A stretch of DNA of 61,926 nucleotides from an uncultured Lachnospiraceae bacterium (lineage in GTDB: Bacteria; Bacillota; Clostridia; Lachnospirales; Lachnospiraceae). Positions 8,452 to 16,166 of the stretch are shown here, piece after piece. The stretch is from the NCBI GenBank assembly GCA_905234595.1, contig CAJOID010000035.1, positions 1 through 61,926 of the forward strand, read 5' to 3'. Numbering within the stretch: the stretch's first letter is position 1; every line of letters starts with the position of its first letter. A model generated the notes under the pieces. That model was not told where the DNA came from. It saw only the letters and a list, made by a program, of their open reading frames with translations, and did no database searches. Both the position numbers and the translations under genes were made by a program.

Positions 8452-9948
8452 TTATGATGAAAAAGACATATATGCCGGCACCATGATTATGATCATGACT
8501 ACCGTAAGCATCATCACCATCGGCAGCAGAAGTTTAGTCGATGCCTCTTCACCCAGCTTTCTTGCTTCATTCTTACGCAGCGAAAAAGCATCTTCCGACT
8601 CCTCTTTAAGCATCGCGATCAGATTAGTGCTTCCTTTTTTCATGTTCTGTATCAGCAATGCTCCGAATCTCATGTATTCTCTGGTTCCGCACCTTTTTGC
8701 GAAATGTTCTATCGCTTCCGACTCGGATATCCCCACTTCCAGCTCATGAGCTGTTATCAACAGTTCCCTGTCCAGATATGTGCGTTCCTTCATTTCCGTT
8801 CCACCGGCTTTATGCCCAAGTCTGATAAGACAGTTCCTCACACTCATCCCGGCGCCCATATAAAGCGTCAGCTGCGAGACAAATGCCGGATAATCGATCA
8901 GCAGGTCCCTTGATCGCTTCTTAATCCTGCTGTTTACTTCCGATTCCTTAAAAGGGATAAGCATCACCATGATAATGATCACGCCCATCAGCATCATGGG
9001 GCTGATGTCGTCTATCTCCTCCGACCAGATGATCTCTCCAAATGATATAGCCGGGGGAAGAGTCATTCTGTCAGATGATTCACTGGCTCTGTCCGCATCG
9101 GATATGGCTTCCTCCAGTTCCTCCGCCATCGCAGCCTCCGGAGTAAGCTCTCTCGGGCATATCTGCAGATCTCTGACTATGTACCAATGATCTTTTCTAT
9201 ATGAACAATCGCCGGTCACCGTTACCATTCTTGGTTCGGTAAGTTCTTCGTTGTGAACTATCCCGTCATAGTCCAGCAGTTCGTAATCGCTGCTTTCCCA
9301 GCTGATCGAAAAGGGATATCCCTCCACGGATCTGGGGAAGATGAGCGGATATATGATATGATCCGGCCTGTCGTTATCACCCAGGATCAGATCGTCTGCT
9401 TTATCAGACATTTCTTTATACAATTCATCCGCCTGTTCATATGAATACACCTGCGCCGGTACGCTTATCTGAAGCGGAATCTCCCGGAACGAATCATCCA
9501 CTGCAATCCCGGCGGACAGATCCGCATCTACATTCATACCTCCGTACGTATTCCTGTAGATTACATCTCCGTCCTGCAGAATATGCTGATCCAAAGCCAT
9601 CCACGATACCGCCAGGCATATCACTGCACCCACGCCCATGATCAGCATGGCTGTAGATATGATCTCTATGCGATAAGCCGCGATGCGTCGGTCAGGTGCA
9701 TCTCCGGGATACAGTGTCTGCAAGTTATTTTGAAGTTTGCGATCTCTCATGCCTGATGCAGCCGTCCTACCACGCCCGTTAAGTCCCCGGCTGAATATCT
9801 TATCCCACCACGTATAGATTTGAACGGCCGGAGCCAGAAAGACTCTTGAATAGCCGGTCTCTACCTGCGGCAAACTGGGCTTTGATATTTTTGCACACAG
9901 CCAAAGCACTATGAGAACGACCAGAATAAAGATATATAAAGCGATCAT
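8452..9948 (-). CDS. TadC-like platform protein with extracytoplasmic insertion
   Basis: About 498 residues. The C-terminal ~200 residues are a type II secretion F domain (LLIDYPAFVSQLTLYMGAGMS, then RMRFGALLIQNMKKGS-like region) ending in a membrane helix. Between the second and third helices lies a ~170-residue insertion with FSISWESSDYELLDYDGIV, which resembles an atrophied bacterial Ig domain. Typical TadC proteins are ~300 residues and lack it. The ATG at 9948 has AGGAG upstream, which chooses it over the TTG at 9987. With TadB it should form the inner-membrane platform for pilus assembly. Confidence 0.85.
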   Translation of the reverse strand: MIALYIFILVVLIVLWLCAKISKPSLPQVETGYSRVFLAPAVQIYTWWDKIFSRGLNGRGRTAASGMRDRKLQNNLQTLYPGDAPDRRIAAYRIEIISTAMLIMGVGAVICLAVSWMALDQHILQDGDVIYRNTYGGMNVDADLSAGIAVDDSFREIPLQISVPAQVYSYEQADELYKEMSDKADDLILGDNDRPDHIIYPLIFPRSVEGYPFSISWESSDYELLDYDGIVHNEELTEPRMVTVTGDCSYRKDHWYIVRDLQICPRELTPEAAMAEELEEAISDADRASESSDRMTLPPAISFGEIIWSEEIDDISPMMLMGVIIIMVMLIPFKESEVNSRIKKRSRDLLIDYPAFVSQLTLYMGAGMSVRNCLIRLGHKAGGTEMKERTYLDRELLITAHELEVGISESEAIEHFAKRCGTREYMRFGALLIQNMKKGSTNLIAMLKEESEDAFSLRKNEARKLGEEASTKLLLPMVMMLTVVMIIIMVPAYMSFSS

Positions 9949-9970
9949 CCTACTTCTCCTAACTTGCAAA

Positions 9971-10741
9971 TCAGATGCGTATATCAACTAATCTCTGAGA
10001 GATCAGGTACGCCGAAACATATATGAGCAGGCAGACAGTCATAATTGCTATACCCGCCACGTTATGATACAGATCATCAAAGAATCCGGCCGAAGATATA
10101 TCCATATACAGGATCATGAAAAATGGAACCAGGCTCATTACATTTGACTCCATCCGTCTGGAACTGATCATGACCGAAATCTCCTGTTCGACATCTGCTT
10201 TCTGATCGATCATCTCCGCTGTCATCTCTATGGTTTCGGTAAGATTTCCACCGCTCCTCTTGGCTATCGCGAAGACTTCTCCAAACTGTCTGATATCATC
10301 CACACCGCTTCTCGAACCCAGGTCCAGAAGCATCTGCTCCAGGACGAGATTGTTATCCAGACCACGCCTTATATGATCAAGTTCCCTGACTATGATCCCT
10401 CTGCTCCCATATAAAAGAGTCATATCCCTCCAGGCTTCCCGAAACGAATTCTCTATCGAGTACCCGGCTTTCTGATTCGCTGATATCGAGGACACCGCAT
10501 CTTTGAACTGAAGTGCCAGTTCAGCCCGTCTTTTGCGTCCGTAATCCTTTCTCCTGTATCCGAGAAAAAATGGAAGAAATGCCGTAAGTCCTATTGATAC
10601 GATCAGTGAATCGTAAAAGAAATGACCTATCGCCCATGCCAGTATCAGCCCGATAAGCAGATTCAGGATAAGCTCCGATAACGTGAATCTGTAGTTTTTA
10701 TAATCAATCTTCTTTTTTTCAACTTCGGATGCCTGCTGCAT
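9971..10741 (-). CDS. TadB-like type II secretion F-domain protein
   Basis: About 256 residues. It has two N-terminal membrane helices, an F-domain helix bundle (LALQFKDAVSSISANQKAGYSIENSF... IAKRSGGNLTETIEMTAEMI), and two C-terminal helices. This is the partner of TadC in the pilus assembly platform and the likely contact for the TadA ATPase. The start at 10741 lies inside the end of tadA (23-base overlap). Its ribosome site is weak, so translational coupling is likely. Confidence 0.85.
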   Translation of the reverse strand: MQQASEVEKKKIDYKNYRFTLSELILNLLIGLILAWAIGHFFYDSLIVSIGLTAFLPFFLGYRRKDYGRKRRAELALQFKDAVSSISANQKAGYSIENSFREAWRDMTLLYGSRGIIVRELDHIRRGLDNNLVLEQMLLDLGSRSGVDDIRQFGEVFAIAKRSGGNLTETIEMTAEMIDQKADVEQEISVMISSRRMESNVMSLVPFFMILYMDISSAGFFDDLYHNVAGIAIMTVCLLIYVSAYLISQRLVDIRI

Positions 10742-11945
10742 AGAGCTTATCCGTGCAGATAAGTTCGTTTTCTTTGATGAGTTCTCCGATGATCCTGCCC
10801 TGTTCACTGACTCCTGTCTCCTTAAACCTGTATAATATGTTTCTCCCTATTTCATCTGTTCCGTTGTCTATGATCTCGGTGATCTCCAGTACTCTTCTGG
10901 ATCGGTCTCTGAGTCTGCCCAGATGTATCACCAGGTCTATCCCGGATGCTATCTGCCGGCGGATCGCTCCCAAAGGGAGTTCCATGCCCATCAGGATCAT
11001 GTTTTCCAATCTTGAGAGCATATCCTTACAGCTGTTCGCATGTCCCGTTGACATGGATCCGTCATGCCCCGTGTTCATAGCCTGCATCATGTCGAATGCC
11101 TCGCCGCCCCTGACTTCACCTACGATCACTCTGTCGGGACGCATGCGCAGACTGGATTTGATCAGATCTCTTATCGATATCTCCCGGCAGCCTTCGACAT
11201 TGGCATTCCGGGTCTCCAGCTTGACCAGATTCGGCAGATCCAGTATCTGCAGTTCTGCATTATCCTCGATGGTGATGATCCTTTCATCTCTCGGGATATA
11301 GGCAGACAGAGCATTAAGAAAGGTGGTCTTACCTGATCCGGTACCTCCGCTGATGAATATGTTGTATCTGGCCTTTACCAGATCAGCCAATTCTCCGGCT
11401 GTTTCTGCCCGGAGAGATCCGAATCTTATCAGATCCTCCATGGAGATCGGTTTATCGGGGAATCTCCGGATCGTTACGATCGGACCATTCAGCGCAACAG
11501 GCGCAAGGACTATGTTTACCCGGGAACCGTTTTCAAGTCTGGCATCAACTATCGGATTGGCTTCATTTACCACACGATTGCATCCGGATACGATCTGCTG
11601 GATCACGTCTTCAAGCTTCTCCCTGCTCTCAAATTGCATGGGATACCGCATAAGCTTCCCTGATTTTTCGATAAATATGGTTTCCGGTCCGTTTATCATG
11701 ATCTCCGTGACGGTCGAGTCATCCACCAGTTCCTGAAGAATGTCCAGTTTTCGAAGAGCATGGAACAGTTTCTTCCGCAGCAATTCTCTGTCGGATACAT
11801 TCAGTTTTCTCACCCTGGAGTCCGATATGATCATCCCGTCTATCAGCTCATACAGTTCCTCATCGCTCGTGTCTTTTGAATAGTCGATCCTGTCTATCAG
11901 TGCATTCTGAAGTTCCTTTTTTAAGTCCGTTATGTCATTCACCAT
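10719..11945 (-). CDS. tadA: TadA/CpaF-type pilus assembly ATPase
   Basis: About 408 residues, the hexameric motor that drives Flp pilus assembly. Visible motifs are Walker A GGTGSGKTT near residue 220, the Asp box around ITIEDNAELQI, and Walker B-like RMRPDRVIVGEVRGGEA followed by the His box TGHDGSMSTGHAN. The N-terminal half (LVDDSTVTEIMINGPETIFIEKSGKL) is the usual CpaF regulatory domain. ATG 11945 overlaps the TadZ-like gene by 11 bases. This is the most securely assigned gene of the cluster. Confidence 0.95.
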   Translation of the reverse strand: MVNDITDLKKELQNALIDRIDYSKDTSDEELYELIDGMIISDSRVRKLNVSDRELLRKKLFHALRKLDILQELVDDSTVTEIMINGPETIFIEKSGKLMRYPMQFESREKLEDVIQQIVSGCNRVVNEANPIVDARLENGSRVNIVLAPVALNGPIVTIRRFPDKPISMEDLIRFGSLRAETAGELADLVKARYNIFISGGTGSGKTTFLNALSAYIPRDERIITIEDNAELQILDLPNLVKLETRNANVEGCREISIRDLIKSSLRMRPDRVIVGEVRGGEAFDMMQAMNTGHDGSMSTGHANSCKDMLSRLENMILMGMELPLGAIRRQIASGIDLVIHLGRLRDRSRRVLEITEIIDNGTDEIGRNILYRFKETGVSEQGRIIGELIKENELICTDKLYAAGIRS

Positions 11946-12954
11946 CGTTTTCCACCCCGTACAGGTCTTCATTTATCACCGCTTTTACATATCCTCCCAG
12001 CTCACTGTGCGTCAGCATGTCAGGCCTGGATGGAATATCACTGAACTCAGGCAGCCGGAACTTCAGTGTCTTGCCGACTATATCCGCTCTGGAATGCTCC
12101 ACCATCCATCTCTCGTATTGGGCCAGTTTGGCGGCTGATATGCTGTCATCCCTGACAAGCGTATATATCCGGTCACAATACTCCATAACCTCCAGTACAC
12201 CGCTCATCGAGTCCGTCAGATCAAGTATCAGATATTCATAGTCCGTAGCCAGTTCCATGGCCTTCATGAGTTCCACCCACCTCTGCCCGTTACGGTCATA
12301 TGTGTCGTAATAAGCTTCGGCCGGCGGTAACACATCCAGGTCTCCCACTCTGTGAACCAGAAGAGGGATCCGGAGTGACAGCTTGTCCTGCTCACAATCG
12401 AAGTAATACAGAAGATCGGTAACATCACTCTTAAATTCCGAATTGAGCCATCCGGACAATCCCGAGAAGTTCTCAAAGTTCATATACAAGCACTTGTGTT
12501 CAGCCCCCAGCAGCTGTCCAAGCGACATTGCAAAAGTGGTCTGCAGACATCTTCGTATCGGAGAATAAATACCGATAACCTTCCACGGACAGGAACGAAG
12601 CCGCTGTACGGAGGAGTCATGTACACTATCCGGAAGAACCTTCAGCACCGATTCCATCAGGTCTTCACGACTTTGAAACCTGTTGATAAGTATTGCCTTC
12701 TCCTCTACGAAGTCCGGGTTTTCCCTCAGCAGTATAAGAGTCACCGGAAGCGCCTGCATAAGATCGGAATCATAAGCTGATTCACTGATGATCGCGGTAC
12801 CGACATCATGCGCCGCCACATATTCACACAACGCCGAACTGCTGGTAAAAGTCGTTATATTGAATTGCCCGTACAGTGCCTGATCCAAAGCACCGCTCAG
12901 ATTCAACGCATAGTTGGAATCCAGATCACATACGGCAATAGTCCTGTAATTCAT
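11935..12954 (-). CDS. TadZ/CpaE-like MinD-type protein with degenerate P loop
   Basis: About 339 residues. The N terminus (YRTIAVCDLDSNYALNLSGAL) looks like a pseudo-receiver domain, followed by a MinD/ParA-type fold (CLYMNFENFSG, DLLYYFDCEQDKL, YEYLILDLTDS, YTLVRDDSISAAKL). In this fold the P loop should read KGGxGKTT, but here it is GIYSPIRRCLQTT, with no glycine-lysine pair. TadZ proteins localise the pilus machine, often at a pole. The missing P-loop lysine suggests weak or absent ATP hydrolysis. ATG 12954 overlaps the stop of the peptidase gene (ATGA). Confidence 0.75.
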   Translation of the reverse strand: MNYRTIAVCDLDSNYALNLSGALDQALYGQFNITTFTSSSALCEYVAAHDVGTAIISESAYDSDLMQALPVTLILLRENPDFVEEKAILINRFQSREDLMESVLKVLPDSVHDSSVQRLRSCPWKVIGIYSPIRRCLQTTFAMSLGQLLGAEHKCLYMNFENFSGLSGWLNSEFKSDVTDLLYYFDCEQDKLSLRIPLLVHRVGDLDVLPPAEAYYDTYDRNGQRWVELMKAMELATDYEYLILDLTDSMSGVLEVMEYCDRIYTLVRDDSISAAKLAQYERWMVEHSRADIVGKTLKFRLPEFSDIPSRPDMLTHSELGGYVKAVINEDLYGVENDGE

Positions 12955-13472
12955 GATTTCCAAAAACCTCCAAAATAAACTGCTGTTCCGATCAGAACCG
13001 GGATCGAAAAATGTATCTGATGATCCCTGATCGTACCTCCTGCCATCGAGGCAGGCTTATCGTAGACTATCAATCTGCCCCCGGCCGATACAGCCTCTAT
13101 ATAGGCTTTCATCACTCGCAGCCGTTCATGCAGTGTACCGGCAGCTATCATTTTCACAAGGCCTATACATGCCCCTGCGGCAAAGGACATGAACACTGTG
13201 ATCAAAGAATCTGCAAAGGGCATATATGCGGGCAGTATCATGATCAGCTTGATATCTCCGGCTCCCAATGTCCCTATCATGAAAAGCGGATAAAGCAGGA
13301 TCATGATCCCGAAGCTTCCTGCTATGGCGATCAGGGCTTCATCAACGGATCTGTGGCTTATGATCCAAAGCTGAGATATCAGCATCCCGAAACATGTGAC
13401 TTCTCTCGGGATCCGCCCGCTATACACATCGCAAACTGCAGCGACAGAGAGTATAACGAGACACAAAAACAA
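12951..13472 (-). CDS. A24-family prepilin peptidase (TadV/CpaA-like), TTG start
   Basis: A 173-residue integral membrane protein. The first catalytic Asp is in AAVCDVYSGRIPREV (residue ~15) and the second in GTLGAGDIKL, the GxGD motif. It should process the Flp pilin leader. The start is TTG at 13472, set by AAAGGA six bases upstream. No ATG lies in this frame nearby. It is the first gene of the Tad operon and follows the structured leader. Confidence 0.85.
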   Translation of the reverse strand: MFLCLVILSVAAVCDVYSGRIPREVTCFGMLISQLWIISHRSVDEALIAIAGSFGIMILLYPLFMIGTLGAGDIKLIMILPAYMPFADSLITVFMSFAAGACIGLVKMIAAGTLHERLRVMKAYIEAVSAGGRLIVYDKPASMAGGTIRDHQIHFSIPVLIGTAVYFGGFWKS

Positions 13473-13610
13473 AACATTTCCTTTCAGGTTATAAAAACTA
13501 TTGATCGTGGACCTGATGTTACTGGTCCTTCTGACCGGTCATGGAAGTAACCGGAAAGATGTGTACCTGTCAGTACACGTATTCTCGATGCGACGCATCG
13601 AATCGGTGTG
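13473..13610 (-). other. Structured 5' leader of the Tad operon
   Basis: The predicted ~137-nt untranslated leader holds several hairpins on the minus strand: GATGCG/CGCATC (13586-13600), GTGTAC/GTACAC (13561-13578), CCGGT/ACCGG and GGACC/GGTCC (13505-13550 region). A CTTTCC segment after the second hairpin could pair with GGAAA of the AAAGGAAA ribosome site. No known riboswitch class was recognised, and no T tract follows any hairpin. The rest of the gap to 13800 holds the promoter and the terminator listed separately. Confidence 0.5.
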
Positions 13611-13616
13611 AAATGC

Positions 13617-13645
13617 ATCATACACGGACGTTTGTCGATTTGCAA
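13617..13645 (-). promoter_or_regulatory. Promoter of the Tad operon
   Basis: The minus strand reads TTGCAA (13640-13645), 17 bases, TATGAT (13617-13622), a good SigA-type match. Transcription would start near 13610. Confidence 0.65.
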
Positions 13646-13721
13646 CCCCTTTTTATAAAAAAGTGGTCTGACATGTATGATTTGTAAAAATCTTACAAAA
13701 GCCGGGATCACAAGCCCCATA

Positions 13722-13761
13722 CAAAAAGCCCCAAACACTGAAATCCACAGCGTTTGGAGCC
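13722..13761 (-). terminator. Rho-independent terminator after the carboxypeptidase gene
   Basis: Arms GCTCCAAACGCTG and CAGTGTTTGGGGC (13748-13760 and 13728-13740) form a long stem with a 7-base loop. On the minus strand it is followed by TTTTTG. It ends transcription of the GH74-nifS-carboxypeptidase genes and insulates the Tad promoter. Confidence 0.9.
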
Positions 13762-13799
13762 TGTCAAACAGGTTAAAAACCCGACTTCCCTTTTCTTAA

Positions 13800-14987
13800 C
13801 TAATTAGAAAATGCGTCATACAGCGCCACATGATCATAGATGCATCGCCATGAACTCCAGGCATCTGCCGTCACGCATATGTATCTTTTGCCTTCGTTCG
13901 ATATCTGGTAACTGGCTCCGCAGCAGCCGCTCTCTTTGACATATCCCGTCTTGGCACAGATAACCTCTCCGTGCGTATCCTTATCCTCTATCCTGCGCAG
14001 GAACCAGTTCGATATCTCTATACCATCGGGGTGCTCTGTGGTTTTCGATGTGGTATATATGTGAGCACTCATGACCTCTTTGGCCAGGTCGTTCTCCACT
14101 GCCGCCTTCATGATCATCGCCATGTCGGTCAGCGTACAGTAGTGGTCATCATCATATATTCCCACACAGTTCGTGAAATGAGCCGTATCAGACAGACCGA
14201 GTTCTTCGAGTTTGTCATTCATCATATCCACGAACCGCTCTTCACTGCCGGCCGTATACTCTGCAAGTGCCAGAGCGGCGTCGGCTCCGGAAGGAAGTAT
14301 CGTACCGTACATGAGATCCCTGACCGTCACGCTTTCGCCCAATTCAAATCCCACGCTCGAGCAGTCATGGCTGTATGCAAAATCAGTGATGGATATGTCT
14401 ATCTTGAAGCGGTCGTCCAGGTCGGTGATATGCTCTGCCGCCACGAGTACGGTCAGTATCTTAGTCATGGATGCAGGATATATCCGCGTGTTGCCGTCCC
14501 GTGAAGCCAGCACGGTACCGTCATCCGCATCGATCAGCACCGCATATGTGCTCATGACATCTTCGGAGGGTGCTGCCGCATCATCTGCTCCCGTCACATC
14601 GTATCCGGTGAAGAACTTCTCTTTTTCCTCGGAATACACTTCCGCATACGGTCCGTATTCCGTATCTGCATATTGGGGTTCTTCAGCGGATTCTTCCGGT
14701 TCTTCATCAGCCGGTTCACTCTCATCGGGAACCGGTTCCTGTTCGATGACTTCAACCTCCGCAATATCCCCTGAGGGGCCCGTATTATGCATGTGAATCA
14801 GTATGCCGGCCACGACAGCTGCGATCGTCAGCGGGATCACGCATGCCAGATACGGCATCAGCCTTCTTAAACGCAGCTGCCTGTCTTTTGCTCTGCGCAT
14901 GGCTATAAGCCGGGCTTCCCGCTCGGAGCGTATCCCGGCTTCGGACTCATATCTGTCCAAAACTTCATCTTCTGTATCGTTATTCAT
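13800..14987 (-). CDS. D-alanyl-D-alanine carboxypeptidase (peptidase S11)
   Basis: A 395-residue protein that trims the terminal D-Ala of peptidoglycan stem peptides. A cytoplasmic charged N terminus is followed by one membrane helix (residues ~44-66), an acidic Glu/Pro-rich linker (~75-110), then the S11 domain. The active-site motifs are SMTK (~172), KTGYV near the C terminus, and PSGADAA at the place of the SxN motif. Asn is replaced by Ala there, as I recall seeing in some other clostridial S11 enzymes. The usual C-terminal amphipathic anchor domain is absent, so the N-terminal helix would hold it on the outer face of the membrane. It is 24 bases after the cysteine desulfurase gene and ends with a strong terminator. 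Confidence 0.9.
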   Translation of the reverse strand: MNNDTEDEVLDRYESEAGIRSEREARLIAMRRAKDRQLRLRRLMPYLACVIPLTIAAVVAGILIHMHNTGPSGDIAEVEVIEQEPVPDESEPADEEPEESAEEPQYADTEYGPYAEVYSEEKEKFFTGYDVTGADDAAAPSEDVMSTYAVLIDADDGTVLASRDGNTRIYPASMTKILTVLVAAEHITDLDDRFKIDISITDFAYSHDCSSVGFELGESVTVRDLMYGTILPSGADAALALAEYTAGSEERFVDMMNDKLEELGLSDTAHFTNCVGIYDDDHYCTLTDMAMIMKAAVENDLAKEVMSAHIYTTSKTTEHPDGIEISNWFLRRIEDKDTHGEVICAKTGYVKESGCCGASYQISNEGKRYICVTADAWSSWRCIYDHVALYDAFSN

Positions 14988-15011
14988 TTATTGCCAAGAG
15001 CAATCACGTAC

Positions 15012-16166
15012 TCATATATTACGCAGACGCTCTGTTATCTCCTTTACGGTATCTGCCACCCGGTCAACTTCATCGGGTGTATTGCTGTCAGACAGCGTGA
15101 ATCTGACCGATCCGCGGGCTTCGGATTCACTCCGGCCTATTGCTGTCAGTACATGGGACGGGGCTATGGCACCGGTCGAACAGGCCGAACCGCCGGATGC
15201 ACATATCCCGGCCTGATCCAGCATGATCAGCAGGGTCTCACCTTCTATTCCCTCGAACGAAATATTCACATTTCCCGGCAGTCTGGTGTCCTGAGCACCG
15301 TTTAATCTGCTTCCGGGGATCTCATTTAACAGTCTCTCTGTAAGCCTGTCTCGAAGCTTCACGGTCACTTCCCCGGATCGCTGCATGCTTTCTCCGGCGA
15401 TACGCATCGCTTCACCGAATCCGACTATCCCGGGAACATTCAGCGTTCCTGCCCGTCTGCCTCTTTCCTGAGCTCCGCCGTGAATGAAAGGATACACCGA
15501 AATCCCCTTACGGACATACAGCATCCCCACTCCCTTGGGCCCTCCAAGCTTGTGTGCTGATGCTGACATCATATCCACATGCAGATTCATAAGGTCTATC
15601 GGGATATGCCCCACGGCCTGTACCGCATCGGTATGGAACAGCACCTGTTTCTCACGTGCGGCTTCCCCAATCTCAGCAATGGGTTCTATAGTACCGATCT
15701 CGTTATTGGCGTACATGACCGAGATCAGAACGGTTTCCGGACATACTGCCTCTCTCACCTGCGCCGGGTCCACAAGTCCGGTTTCGGATACAGGCAGATA
15801 AGTCACCCTCACTCCCAGGCGTTCCAGCCTCCTGCACGTGTTCATCACGGCATGGTGCTCGATCCGGGATGTAATGATATGACAATCCTTAAATCCCCGG
15901 GCCTCACACACGGAAAACAACGCCCAGTTATCCGATTCGCTTCCTCCCGATGTGAAGTATATCTCTTCGGGCCGGGCTCCCAGCACAGAAGCCGTCCGGG
16001 TCCTGGCCAAACTGACAGCCTTTGCAGCGGATGCGGCAAGTCGGTATATCGCCGACGGATTACCGTATTGATCATCCATGTACGGCTTCATGACCTCCTG
16101 CACTTCGGGATGCACCGGAGTGGTTGCGGCGTGATCCATGTATATGATCGTATCGCTCATACTCAT
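15012..16166 (-). CDS. Cysteine desulfurase (NifS/IscS family)
   Basis: A 384-residue PLP enzyme that takes sulfur from cysteine for iron-sulfur cluster or thio-tRNA synthesis. Motifs in order: YMDHAATTP at the start, the HHAVMN cofactor region, HTDAVQAVGH, the PLP lysine in SASAHKLGGPKG, RAGTLN, and the catalytic cysteine in GSACSTG in a mobile loop. The protein starts at an ATGA overlap with the upstream GH74-like gene. No iscU or mnmA follows, so its sulfur acceptor is not shown by context. Confidence 0.92.
   Translation of the reverse strand: MSMSDTIIYMDHAATTPVHPEVQEVMKPYMDDQYGNPSAIYRLAASAAKAVSLARTRTASVLGARPEEIYFTSGGSESDNWALFSVCEARGFKDCHIITSRIEHHAVMNTCRRLERLGVRVTYLPVSETGLVDPAQVREAVCPETVLISVMYANNEIGTIEPIAEIGEAAREKQVLFHTDAVQAVGHIPIDLMNLHVDMMSASAHKLGGPKGVGMLYVRKGISVYPFIHGGAQERGRRAGTLNVPGIVGFGEAMRIAGESMQRSGEVTVKLRDRLTERLLNEIPGSRLNGAQDTRLPGNVNISFEGIEGETLLIMLDQAGICASGGSACSTGAIAPSHVLTAIGRSESEARGSVRFTLSDSNTPDEVDRVADTVKEITERLRNI

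Noticed and set aside
13484-13738. 84-codon minus-strand frame in the Tad leader
   Set aside because: It spans the terminator, the promoter and the leader hairpins, and has no ribosome site or family resemblance.
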